A DNA stretch of 64,000 nt from assembly GCA_000751295.2 (NCBI GenBank), contig CCMO02000001.1, positions 5,533,623 through 5,597,622 of the forward strand. Direction: 5' to 3'. The translations under genes were made by a program, and so were the position numbers. Source of the stretch: a bacterium YEK0313. Its GTDB lineage: Bacteria > Pseudomonadota > Alphaproteobacteria > Rhizobiales > Phreatobacteraceae. The notes under the pieces were generated by a model. That model ran no database searches. It was not told the DNA's origin and was given only the letters and a program-made list of their open reading frames with translations. Every line of letters starts with the position of its first letter. Within the stretch, counting starts at the first letter, position 1. Positions 16,223 to 24,141 of this stretch are shown one piece after another.

Positions 16223-17536
16223 GTGGCGGACCATGTGATCAAGCTGCCCGATGTCGGCGAAGGCGTCGCCGAGGCCGAGCTCGTCGAATGGCACGTCAAG
16301 GTCGGTGATCTCGTCCGCGAGGATACCGTGCTCGCCGCCGTCATGACCGACAAGGCGACGGTCGAGATCCCCTCGCCGGTCGACGGCGAGATCACCTGGC
16401 TCGGTGCCAAGATCGGTGATGTCGTGGCGGTCGGCTCGCCGCTGATCCGGCTGAAGGTCGAAGGCGACGGCGCAGGCCCCGAGGAGCCCGCTGCCGAAGC
16501 AGCTCCCGTCGAGGCCAAAGAGGAAGCCGCCAAGGCAGCTTCGGCCAAGGTCGCGGCGAAGACGGACCCTGCCCAGGCAGCGCCGCCGCCGGAACTCGCA
16601 CGCACGCCCGCACCCGCGGCGAGGCCGCCGGCGCCGCCTGCCACCCTGAGACGCACGGCGGGCGAGAAGCCGATCGCCTCGCCCGCCGTGCGTCTCAGGG
16701 CGCGCGAAGCCGGCATCGACCTGCGCCAGGTGCGCGGCACCGGCCCGGCCGGCCGGATCGGCCATGAGGATCTCGACGCCTTCATCGCGCGCGGCCCGTC
16801 GAGCGAGCGGGCCGGCGGCGGCCTTGCCGAGAACCATTCCGTCGAGGACATCAAGGTGGTGGGCCTGCGCCGGCGCATCGCCGAGAAGATGGCGCTGTCG
16901 AAGTCGCGCATCCCGCACATCACCTATGTCGAGGAGGTTGACGTCACCGCGCTGGAGGACCTGCGCGCGGCGCTCAACAAGGCCAAGCGCGCCGACCAGG
17001 CGAAGCTCACCCTCCTGCCCTTCCTGATGCGCGCCATGGTCAAGGCACTGGCCGACCAGCCGGGCCTCAACGCCCTGTTCGACGACGATGCCGGCATCAT
17101 CCACCAGCATGGCGGCATCCATATCGGCATTGCCGCGCAGACCCCGACGGGCCTCGTCGTGCCGGTGGTGAAACATGCCGAGGCGCGCGATCTCTGGAAC
17201 TGCGCCGCGGAGGTGAACCGCCTGGCGGACGCCGCCAAGGCCGGCACCGTGACGCGCGAGGAGCTGACCGGCTCGACCATCACCATCACCTCGCTCGGCG
17301 CGATGGGCGGCGTGGTGACGACGCCAGTCATCAACTATCCGGAGGTCGCCATCGTCGGCGTCAACAAGATGATGATCCGCCCGGTCTGGGACGGCACGGG
17401 CTTCATCCCGCGCAAGATGATGAACCTCTCCTCCAGCTTCGACCATCGTGTCGTCGACGGCTGGGACGCCGCGGTCTTCGTCCAGCGCCTCAAGACGCTG
17501 CTCGAAACCCCGGCCATGATCTTCGTCGAGGGCTGA
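16223..17536 (+). CDS. bkdB: Branched-chain 2-oxoacid dehydrogenase E2 (dihydrolipoyl acyltransferase)
   Basis: 437 residues from a GTG at 16223 with GGAGG seven bases upstream. Domains in order: one lipoyl domain (1-80, lipoylated lysine K44 in VMTDKATVEI), an Ala/Pro-rich hinge (80-149), a peripheral-subunit-binding domain (about 150-188, PIASPAVRLRAREAGIDL), a second linker, and the acyltransferase domain (205-437) with the catalytic SSSFDHRVVDGWDAA near the C-terminus. It transfers acyl groups to CoA and forms the core of the complex. A perfect 23-bp inverted repeat lies in the coding sequence across the end of the hinge and the start of the binding domain. Confidence 0.93.
   Translation: MADHVIKLPDVGEGVAEAELVEWHVKVGDLVREDTVLAAVMTDKATVEIPSPVDGEITWLGAKIGDVVAVGSPLIRLKVEGDGAGPEEPAAEAAPVEAKEEAAKAASAKVAAKTDPAQAAPPPELARTPAPAARPPAPPATLRRTAGEKPIASPAVRLRAREAGIDLRQVRGTGPAGRIGHEDLDAFIARGPSSERAGGGLAENHSVEDIKVVGLRRRIAEKMALSKSRIPHITYVEEVDVTALEDLRAALNKAKRADQAKLTLLPFLMRAMVKALADQPGLNALFDDDAGIIHQHGGIHIGIAAQTPTGLVVPVVKHAEARDLWNCAAEVNRLADAAKAGTVTREELTGSTITITSLGAMGGVVTTPVINYPEVAIVGVNKMMIRPVWDGTGFIPRKMMNLSSSFDHRVVDGWDAAVFVQRLKTLLETPAMIFVEG
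16644..16700. repeat. Perfect 23-bp inverted repeat inside bkdB
   Basis: The left arm is 16644-16666 and the right arm 16678-16700; each is the exact reverse complement of the other (left arm begins CCCTGAGACGCACGGC). The spacer is 11 bases. The arms encode residues 141-148 and 152-159 of E2, so the hinge end is read from the complement of the start of the subunit-binding domain. In mRNA it would form a very stable GC-rich stem. Confidence 0.95.
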
Positions 17537-17540
17537 CGCG

Positions 17541-18938
17541 ATGAAAGAGATTTCCTGCAAGCTGCTGGTCATCGGCGGCGGCCCGGGCGGCTATATCGCC
17601 GCGATCCGCGCCGGCCAGCTCGGCCTCGACACCGTGATCGTCGAGAAGCGCAAGCTCGGCGGCACCTGCCTGACGATCGGCTGCATCCCCTCCAAGGCGC
17701 TCATCCATGCCGCGGAGGAGTTCGACAAGGCGAGCCACATGGCCGCCGGTACCAGCCCGCTCGGCATCACCGTGGCGAAGCCGGCGCTCGATCTGGCCAA
17801 GACCATCGCCTGGAAGGACGGCATCGTCGGCCGCCTCAACAGCGGCGTCGCGGGCCTCCTGAAGAAGGCGCGCGTCAAGATCGTCGGCGGCACCGCGCGC
17901 TTTCGCGACGGCAAGACCGTCGAGGTCGAGACCGAGACCGGCCTGCAGGTGATCCGCGCCGAGACGGTCGTCATCGCCACCGGCTCGGCGCCGGCCGAAC
18001 TGCCTTTCCTGCCCTTCGGCGGACCGGTCATCTCCTCGACCGAAGCGCTCGCCCTGACCAGGCTGCCGAAGGCGCTCGCCATTGTCGGCGCCGGCTATAT
18101 CGGCCTCGAGCTCGGCATGGCCTTCGCCAAGTTCGGCACCGCCGTGACCGTGGTCGAGGCCGAAGCGCGCATCCTGCCGCAATATGACGCCGAACTGACC
18201 CGGCCGGTCGCCAGGCGCCTCGGCGAGCTCGGCGTCGAGGTGCTGACCGGCGCCAAGGCCAAGGGGCTGGCGCCGAAGAGCGACGGACTGCTCGTCGAAA
18301 CCGCCGCCGGCACCGACCGGCGCATCGCCGCCGACCGGATCCTCGTCACGGTCGGCCGCCGGCCGGTCACCGAGGGCTGGGGTCTCGAAGAGCTCGGTCT
18401 CGACATGGACGGCCGCTTCATCCGCATCGACGACCGCTGCCGGACCTCGATGCGCGGCATCTACGCCATCGGCGACGTGACGGGCGAACCCATGCTCGCC
18501 CACCGCGCCATGGCCCAGGGCGAGATGGTCGCCGAGATCGTCGCCGGCCATGCCCGCAGCTGGGACAAGCGCGCCATCGCCGCGGTCTGCTTCACCGATC
18601 CCGAGATCGTCACCGTCGGCCTGTCGCCCGATGCGGCGCGCGTCGGCGGCATCGAGGTGAAGACCGGCCAGTTCCCGTTCACCGCCAATGGCCGCGCCAT
18701 GACCATGCTGGGCGAGGCCGGTTTCGTGCGCGTCGTCGCGCGTGCCGACAATCACCTGGTGCTCGGCATCCAGGCCGTCGGCCAGGGCGTCTCGGAACTG
18801 GCCGCCGCCTTCGGCCTGGCGCTCGAAATGGGGGCTCGCCTCGAGGACATTGCCGGCACGATCCACGCCCACCCGACCCAGGGCGAAGGTTTCCAGGAGG
18901 CGGCGCTGAAGGCGCTTGGCCACGCGCTGCACATTTGA
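17541..18938 (+). CDS. lpdV: Dihydrolipoamide dehydrogenase (E3) of the bkd complex
   Basis: 465 residues. This flavoprotein reoxidises the dihydrolipoyl arm of E2 with NAD+. FAD-binding motif IGGGPGG (11-17), redox-active disulfide C43/C48 in GGTCLTIGCIPSKA, NAD-binding VGAGYIGLELG, second FAD motif AIGDVTGEPMLAHRA, and the C-terminal catalytic HAHPTQGEGFQEA at the dimer interface. Starts 4 bp after E2 and is last in the operon, which indicates a dedicated E3 rather than the general one of the pyruvate or 2-oxoglutarate complexes. Confidence 0.93.
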   Translation: MKEISCKLLVIGGGPGGYIAAIRAGQLGLDTVIVEKRKLGGTCLTIGCIPSKALIHAAEEFDKASHMAAGTSPLGITVAKPALDLAKTIAWKDGIVGRLNSGVAGLLKKARVKIVGGTARFRDGKTVEVETETGLQVIRAETVVIATGSAPAELPFLPFGGPVISSTEALALTRLPKALAIVGAGYIGLELGMAFAKFGTAVTVVEAEARILPQYDAELTRPVARRLGELGVEVLTGAKAKGLAPKSDGLLVETAAGTDRRIAADRILVTVGRRPVTEGWGLEELGLDMDGRFIRIDDRCRTSMRGIYAIGDVTGEPMLAHRAMAQGEMVAEIVAGHARSWDKRAIAAVCFTDPEIVTVGLSPDAARVGGIEVKTGQFPFTANGRAMTMLGEAGFVRVVARADNHLVLGIQAVGQGVSELAAAFGLALEMGARLEDIAGTIHAHPTQGEGFQEAALKALGHALHI

Positions 18939-19020
18939 CAATGAAATGGCCTGCCCTGTCGCGCCGACCGGCTCTGCAGCTAAGGCTGTCTCGGGAAGCG
19001 CAATCCAATCCCGGCAGATC

Positions 19021-19317
19021 TCAGCTCGACGCCGCTTCCGTCCAATCCTCGTGCCCGTGACGCACACGGACAATGAGAACGTCGCCATCCTCGCCAATAC
19101 GATAGATCACCAGATGCGCCCTGAAGGGATGAATACGCATCGGCGGCGATAGTTCATGGCGCTCGCGCGCCATGCGCGGATTGGCGGCGATCAGGTCGAA
19201 GATGCCGAACAGTTCGTCATGGTACAGCCGGGCTTGTGCAATGCCGAACAGGCGCACGCCATTCTAGGCAATGCCGACAATGTCCTCTTCAGCCGCGAGG
19301 GAAAGGCGAAACCCCAC
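19021..19317 (-). pseudogene. parE: ParE-type toxin with an internal stop codon
   Basis: Reading from a GTG at 19317, the frame starts like a ParE toxin (VGFRLSLAAEEDIVGIA), meets a TAG at codon 18 (19264-19266), then continues as normal ParE for 81 codons: ARLYHDELFGIFDLIAANPR and IRVRH-like VLIVRVRHGHEDW at the end. Full length would be about 98 residues, the family norm. The remaining open part lacks the first helix. It follows the parD antitoxin gene by 21 bp. The toxin is probably inactive, unless the stop is a sequencing error or is bypassed. Confidence 0.75.
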
Positions 19318-19338
19318 CGTCGATCGCCGCGCGGAGTT

Positions 19339-19572
19339 TCACGCGCGTGCCAGCGCCGCCGCAAACAGGTCGTCCGCGGTCCTGTCGCCGATGCCGCTCT
19401 TCAAGCCTTCGTCGACAAGGCGCTGCATGGCGGCAATCCTGTCGTTGCGCTCCTGATCCCGGCGGATGAGGTCACGCACATAGTCGCTCGCATTGGCGTA
19501 TCGACCGCTTCGCGCCTGCGCCTCGACCCAATCTTTCATCGGGTCGGGCAAGGATACGTTCATCGTCGCCAT
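19339..19572 (-). CDS. parD: ParD/CopG-type ribbon-helix-helix antitoxin
   Basis: 77 residues from the ATG at 19572, with AAGGAG upstream. The N-terminal ribbon-helix-helix is clear (MNVSLPDPMKDWVEAQA, SGRYANASDYVRDLIRRDQE). The rest is the helical tail that wraps the toxin. ParD proteins dimerise to bind DNA and neutralise ParE. Here the downstream toxin frame carries a stop at codon 18, leaving the antitoxin as the intact partner. Confidence 0.85.
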   Translation of the reverse strand: MATMNVSLPDPMKDWVEAQARSGRYANASDYVRDLIRRDQERNDRIAAMQRLVDEGLKSGIGDRTADDLFAAALARA

Positions 19573-19677
19573 GGCGGTCTCCTTTGGCATCAAGGCCGCA
19601 TAGTTTGCCAAAGCTTGTCAAAAAATTGATCCACTGGCCGACCGGCGCCTATCCTGCCATTTCGGCTTTCGCCGCGC

Positions 19678-20280
19678 TCAGCGCGCCGGACCACCCTCGA
19701 GCCAGCCGCGGCCGCGTGCATAGAGCGCCTCGACCTCGGGGCCGCTGAGCCCAGGCATGTCGCGCTTCACGCGATAGCCGATCTCCTCCTGGATATAGGC
19801 CAGATGACGGTAGCCGGCCGGCAGGGCCGCCAGAACCTCCTGCTTGAGGCTGAGCCGTACGGCCGGATCGACCGGATCGATCCGGTCCTTTTCGTAGATC
19901 GGCTGGCGCAGGACGACGCCCCAGCGCCCGTCGCGCTTCTCCACGAAGTCGAAGAAGCGCCCGGTGCAGACGACGTCGCAGAGGACGCCGTGCACCTCGG
20001 CGCGCTGGGAGATGGTCATCTTGGTCTGGGCGATGGCCCGGGTACCGGCGAGCTCGATGCTCATCCCGCCGAGGAAATGCAGGATGCTGACGCCCCGCGA
20101 CCGCCCCTCGCGGCTCACCTTGATGAAGTCCGTCGCCGGCCCCTGGAACCAGGTCGCCGACATCCAGCCGTCGTCGTGCCAGACGGTCGCGAAGCGCTCC
20201 CAGTCGCCGGCATCACGCCAGACCGCCCAGTTTTCGATGAGCTCGCGAATGATCAGGCGATCCATCAAAGATGCGTCCAT
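19678..20280 (-). CDS. SnoaL/NTF2-like protein
   Basis: 200 residues. The N-terminal half has the SnoaL-like NTF2 fold: IRELIENWAVWRDAGDWERF followed by VWHDDGWMSATWFQGPATDF, with the typical start of a helix plus a long bent sheet. The C-terminal 60 residues (QEEIGYRVKRDMPGLSGPEV) are an extension that I do not recognise. Such proteins are often small dehydratases, isomerases or hydroxylase partners in degradation of cyclic compounds. The gene is divergent from an IclR regulator, and the gap carries that regulator's probable operators. Confidence 0.75.
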   Translation of the reverse strand: MDASLMDRLIIRELIENWAVWRDAGDWERFATVWHDDGWMSATWFQGPATDFIKVSREGRSRGVSILHFLGGMSIELAGTRAIAQTKMTISQRAEVHGVLCDVVCTGRFFDFVEKRDGRWGVVLRQPIYEKDRIDPVDPAVRLSLKQEVLAALPAGYRHLAYIQEEIGYRVKRDMPGLSGPEVEALYARGRGWLEGGPAR

Positions 20281-20340
20281 CGGTTAGGATCCTCGGCTGC
20301 CGGCCGCCCGCATTCTGGACAACGGGATCGGCCTCATATA

Positions 20341-20375
20341 GTTTACATTCATAAACCGGTTCACCAAATGAAAAC
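20341..20375. promoter_or_regulatory. Candidate IclR operator pair at the iclR start
   Basis: Two adjacent palindromes, GTTTACATTCATAAAC (20341-20356) and GTTCACCAAATGAAAAC (20359-20375), the second overlapping the ATG of the IclR gene. The same two-part layout recurs at 21214-21246 in front of the TctC gene. This implies autoregulation and shared control; the assignment to this IclR protein is inference. Confidence 0.65.
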
Positions 20376-21141
20376 CGAGCCGACTGCCGCCGTCAAGTCC
20401 GCCGACCGCGCCCTCGACATTCTCGAACATGTCGGCGACGCGACCGAGCCGCCGTCCTTTTCCCGCCTCATGGCGGATCTCGCCATTCCCCGCAGCAGCC
20501 TGTTCCACCTTCTGAACACGCTCCTGGCGCGCGGCTATCTCGACCAGGACGTGGGCAGCGGGCGTTATCGCCTCGGCCCCAGGGTCGCGATGCTCGCCGG
20601 GCGGATGGCCGGGCCGCCGCTCGCGGTCCTCGTCCAGCCGGTGCTCGACGACCTGAGCCATCAGCTCAACGAAACCTCCGGCTTCTACGTGCGGGCCGGC
20701 GACCGGGCCGAGACGATCGCTTCGGCCGTCGGCAACCAGGCCCTCTCCTATACGATGAAGGTGGGCGAACGCGCCCCGCTCTATGCGGTTTCCGCCGGCA
20801 AGGTGCTACTGGCGGCGCTGCCGCCGGAGGAGATCGCGGCCTATCTGGAAAGCGTCGGCCTCGACGAGATCACGCCTACCACCATCCGCTCCAAGGACCG
20901 GCTGCAGGAAGAGATCGCCGCCGTGCGCCGCGATCGTTTCGCCTATTCGCGCGAGGAGTTCACGCCGGGCATTACCGGTATCGCGACCGCCGTCCTGCGC
21001 CACGGCGTCGTTTGCGGCGCGCTCAATCTCGCCGTCCCGACCGCACGTTTCCCGCAAAGCCGCGAGGCCCTGTTCCGGCGCCACCTGGAGGCGAGCGCCG
21101 CAGCGCTCGGCCGCCGTCTCGAGCAGAGCCCGCCGGCCTGA
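20368..21141 (+). CDS. IclR-family transcriptional regulator
   Basis: 257 residues. The N-terminal winged helix covers about 10-65 (SADRALDILEHVGDA, IPRSSLFHLLNTLLARGYL). The C-terminal IclR effector domain contains YAVSAGKVLLAALPPEEI, FAYSREEFTPGITGIATAVL and VCGALNLAVPTARF. IclR regulators respond to small organic acids or aromatics. The ATG lies inside a palindrome, so the protein probably limits its own synthesis. Divergent from the SnoaL-like gene and upstream of a TctC-type binding protein with matching operator sequences. Confidence 0.92.
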   Translation: MKTEPTAAVKSADRALDILEHVGDATEPPSFSRLMADLAIPRSSLFHLLNTLLARGYLDQDVGSGRYRLGPRVAMLAGRMAGPPLAVLVQPVLDDLSHQLNETSGFYVRAGDRAETIASAVGNQALSYTMKVGERAPLYAVSAGKVLLAALPPEEIAAYLESVGLDEITPTTIRSKDRLQEEIAAVRRDRFAYSREEFTPGITGIATAVLRHGVVCGALNLAVPTARFPQSREALFRRHLEASAAALGRRLEQSPPA

Positions 21142-21213
21142 CCCGCCCCGGAAAAGGCTGCAGCGCACCGACGGCGCCGCCAGGCCATTGACCGCGGACC
21201 ACCTTTTGCTTAG

Positions 21214-21246
21214 GTTCACATATAAGAACAGTTTCACAAATGAAAC
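21214..21246. promoter_or_regulatory. Candidate IclR operator pair upstream of the TctC gene
   Basis: GTTCACATATAAGAAC (21214-21229) and GTTTCACAAATGAAAC (21231-21246) are two palindromes 17 bp apart. They parallel the pair at 20341-20375 in sequence and spacing and end 48 bp before the ATG of the TctC-type gene. Confidence 0.65.
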
Positions 21247-21294
21247 TTCGCGGACGCAAAGGCGCTGCCGCGAAACGAGCCTGGGGAGGCCGTC

Positions 21295-22269
21295 ATGATT
21301 CTCTCGCGCCGCGACGCGCTGGCCCTCTGCGCCGGCATGGCCGCTTTTCCGGCAGGCGCCGCCGACTATCCGAGCCAGGCGATCAGGCTGATCGTGCCGC
21401 AGCCGGCCGGCGGCGGTTTCGACACGGTCGCGCGCATTCTCGCCGACCGGCTGGCGCCGCGCCTCGGCCAGGCGGTGGTGGTGGAGAACCGGCAGGGCGC
21501 GGGCACGATCGTCGGCACGCAGGCCGCGGCGCAGGCCGCGGCCGACGGCTACACCCTGCTGCTCGGCGGCCTCTCCAACATCGCGCTCAATCCCGGCCTC
21601 TATCCGTCCCTGCCCTATGATCCCGAAAAGGATCTCGCGCCGGTCGGCCTCGCCGTCAGCTGGTCCTATACGCTCATCGCCCGCAAGGACCTGCCGCAGC
21701 GCGATCTCGCCGCGCTGATCGCCTTTGCCCGTGCCAATCCCGGCCGCGTCACCTATGCCTCGGCCGGCCGTGGCTCAGGGCAGCACATCGCCGCCGCGGT
21801 GACCGAACATCTCGCCGGCGTCAGGATGACCCATGTACCCTATCGCGGCGCCCAGGCGGCCTATCAGGACCTGATGGGCGGGCGGGTCGATCTGTTCTTC
21901 GACATTTCCTCGACCGCCCGCGCGCAGGTCGAGGCCGGCACGGTCAGGCCGCTCGCCGTCTCCTCGCGGCAGCGCCAGCCGTTCCATCCCGACGTGCCGA
22001 GCGTCGCGGAGACCGGCATCGCCGATCTCGACATGGAAAGCTGGTTCGGCCTGTTCGCGCCCGCAGCGACGGCGCCCGCCATCCTCGAGCGGCTGCGCCG
22101 CGAGCTTGCCGCTGTGCTCGCCCTGCCCGATGTCGACACCGCATTCGCGCGCACCGGGGGCCGCGTCCTGAAGCTCGGCGCGGAGGAGACCCGCGCGCAG
22201 ATCCGCGGCGACATCGAGCGGTGGACCCGGCTGATCCGTGCGGCCGGGCTCACCGAGGCGGCAAACTGA
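21295..22269 (+). CDS. Bug/TctC-family substrate-binding protein
   Basis: 324 residues. A signal peptide (about 1-22, SRRDALALCAGMAAFPAGA) is followed by the characteristic first motif IRLIVPQPAGGGFDTVARIL and by the Bug signatures MTHVPYRGAQAAYQDLMGG and VRPLAVSSRQR. These periplasmic proteins capture carboxylated or aromatic solutes, usually for a TctAB transporter. No tctA or tctB is near, so this is an orphan of the kind very common in these families. It may feed an unlinked transporter or act as a sensor. A palindrome pair upstream matches that at the adjacent iclR gene. Confidence 0.9.
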   Translation: MILSRRDALALCAGMAAFPAGAADYPSQAIRLIVPQPAGGGFDTVARILADRLAPRLGQAVVVENRQGAGTIVGTQAAAQAAADGYTLLLGGLSNIALNPGLYPSLPYDPEKDLAPVGLAVSWSYTLIARKDLPQRDLAALIAFARANPGRVTYASAGRGSGQHIAAAVTEHLAGVRMTHVPYRGAQAAYQDLMGGRVDLFFDISSTARAQVEAGTVRPLAVSSRQRQPFHPDVPSVAETGIADLDMESWFGLFAPAATAPAILERLRRELAAVLALPDVDTAFARTGGRVLKLGAEETRAQIRGDIERWTRLIRAAGLTEAAN

Positions 22270-22282
22270 GACGCTAGTCTAT

Positions 22283-22972
22283 TCAGGCGACGAGCGGAAT
22301 CAGGCGTCGCAATTCGCCGGCGAGATTGTCGACCGCGGCCTCGTCGCCGGCGAGCTGCCGGAGCAGATGGCGCTGGAACAGGCCGTCGAAGAGCGCATAG
22401 AGAGCGGCCGGCGAGACCGCCGGCTGGCGACCGTCGAACGCCGCCAGGCGCGCCAGGATGCGCCAGACCATGTCTTCCAGGCTCTTGTCGATGGCCTCGA
22501 CATCGTCCTGGAACGCCTTCTCGAATAGCGCCTGCGAGCGCAGCTCGTACCAGAGCCGGTGCATCGGCGCCTCGTCGCGCAGCGTCTCGCCGAGCTTGCC
22601 CAGAAACCCGTCGATGAGCTCGTCGCGGCTGCGCGCCGTCACCGTGATCTGGTCGTAGCGGCCGACGCAGCGCGCCTTGTAGTGCTTCACGGCGCAGCAG
22701 ATCAGGTCGACCTTGTCGACGAAATAATAATGGAAGACGCCGTGCGAGAACTCCGAGTTCTGGGCGATCTCGCGCAGGCTCGCCCGGGCAAATCCGAGCT
22801 CCGCGAGTGTCTGCAGGGCGGCATCGGCAAGCTCCATGCGACGCTCGTCGAACTTGTTGACGCCCGCACGCTCCTGTCGCCGCGCCACGGCCCCGGCCGG
22901 CCCACGCCTGGGGGCCGCCGCCGTACCGCGCCTCGTCGCATGCTGGCGCACCGTGCTGCCTGTGACTGCCAT
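22283..22972 (-). CDS. TetR-family transcriptional regulator
   Basis: 229 residues from the ATG at 22972. After a basic low-complexity start of about 40 residues comes the TetR helix-turn-helix (RMELADAALQTLAELGFARA, SLREIAQNSEFSHGVFHYYF). The long C-terminal domain resembles BetI-like members (MHRLWYELRSQALFEKAF). A shorter start cannot be excluded. Divergent from the SDR gene; two perfect palindromes of the TTGACA-N2-TGTCAA type sit 77-115 bp upstream of the SDR start and are its likely binding sites. Confidence 0.88.
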   Translation of the reverse strand: MAVTGSTVRQHATRRGTAAAPRRGPAGAVARRQERAGVNKFDERRMELADAALQTLAELGFARASLREIAQNSEFSHGVFHYYFVDKVDLICCAVKHYKARCVGRYDQITVTARSRDELIDGFLGKLGETLRDEAPMHRLWYELRSQALFEKAFQDDVEAIDKSLEDMVWRILARLAAFDGRQPAVSPAALYALFDGLFQRHLLRQLAGDEAAVDNLAGELRRLIPLVA

Positions 22973-23263
22973 TGCCGCTGCTACACCATCCTCGACCGTC
23001 TCCCATTTAGGCGCCGCCGCCCGGCTTGACAACATTGAGGGCCGGTGCCGCCGGCGTTCCGGCGGCATGACGCCGGGACCGTGCCGCCGAACCGGCGCCG
23101 GACCAGCTTCGGGGGCTCCTCGCCCCGCCAGGTGGCGCTCGCCGCCTTCTTTGACAGATGTCAAAATCAATCTTGACACTTGTCAAGTTTCGTTCCGGAA
23201 TGATCGGAACACCCATCAAGGGAGCCGCGGCCACGAACGGCATGCGCACGGGAGGAGGAACGG
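22973..23263. promoter_or_regulatory. Divergent TetR/SDR promoter with twin palindromes
   Basis: In this 291-bp gap, TTTGACAGATGTCAAA (23150-23165) and CTTGACACTTGTCAAG (23172-23187) are both perfectly symmetric in their 7-bp arms and start 22 bp apart. The second contains a perfect -35-like TTGACA, so binding would block the SDR promoter. The remainder of the gap toward the TetR gene is GC-rich without visible features. Confidence 0.7.
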
Positions 23264-24070
23264 ATGGCTGGACAGTTCGATCTGGCGGGCCGCAAGGCCC
23301 TGGTCACGGGCGGCGCCCGGGCGATCGGCGAGACGATCGCGGAGGCGCTCGCGGAGGCCGGCGCGGCGGTCGTCATTGGCGACATTCTCGACGATGTCGG
23401 CCGCCAGACCGCGGCGAAACTCGCGTCCAAGGGCGCCAAGGCCGGCTATGTCCACCTCGACGTGGCCGATGACGCCCAGTGGGAAAAGGCGGTGCCGGAG
23501 GTGATCGGCCAGATCGGCGGTTTCGACATCCTCGTCAACAATGCCGGCATCGAGGTCACCGCGCTGGTGTCCGAGATCGACGCGGCGAGTTTCCGCCGCA
23601 TGCTCGACATCAACGTGCTCGGCGTTGCACTCGGCATGAAGCACGCCTTCAGGGCGATGCGGCCCGGCGGACCGGCCGGCGCGGGCGGCGCCGTGGTCAA
23701 TATTTCGTCGGTGGCGGCGACCATCGCCTTCCCAGCCATATCCGGCTATTCCGGCAGCAAGTCCGCGGTCGACCGCATGACGCGCATCGCGGCGGTGGAG
23801 GCCGGCAAGCTCGGCTACGGCATCAGGGTCAACTGCATCTATCCCGGCCTGATCGCCAATGAGATGGGCGTGAAGCTTGCCCAGGACATCGTCGCGCTCG
23901 GCCTCGCCCCCGATATCGACGCGGCGGTTGCCGATGTCGTCGGCCAGACGCCGCTCGGCCGGCTCGCCGTCATGCCGGAGGTGGCCGACGCCGCGGTGTT
24001 CCTCTGCTCGGACGCCGCCCGGTTCATCACCGGCGCCGGCCTGCCGGTCGACGGCGGCATGGGCACGTGA
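23264..24070 (+). CDS. Short-chain dehydrogenase/reductase
   Basis: 268 residues. Classical SDR features: cofactor motif TGGARAIG near residue 15, acidic D40 region (VVIGDILDD) favouring NAD(H), NNAG in ILVNNAGIEV, catalytic serine in NISSVAA, and the YxxxK pair in SGYSGSKSAVDRM. The C-terminal PVDGGMGT ends the fold. It oxidises or reduces an unidentified alcohol or ketone. It leads a two-gene unit with the saccharopine-dehydrogenase-like gene 71 bp downstream and lies under probable TetR control. Confidence 0.92.
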   Translation: MAGQFDLAGRKALVTGGARAIGETIAEALAEAGAAVVIGDILDDVGRQTAAKLASKGAKAGYVHLDVADDAQWEKAVPEVIGQIGGFDILVNNAGIEVTALVSEIDAASFRRMLDINVLGVALGMKHAFRAMRPGGPAGAGGAVVNISSVAATIAFPAISGYSGSKSAVDRMTRIAAVEAGKLGYGIRVNCIYPGLIANEMGVKLAQDIVALGLAPDIDAAVADVVGQTPLGRLAVMPEVADAAVFLCSDAARFITGAGLPVDGGMGT

Positions 24071-24141
24071 CGCGGGGCCGCCGTTCCCGCGGCGGCGCAA
24101 TGACAGCCTTCGAACCGATCTGATCAGGAAGGAGCCACACG

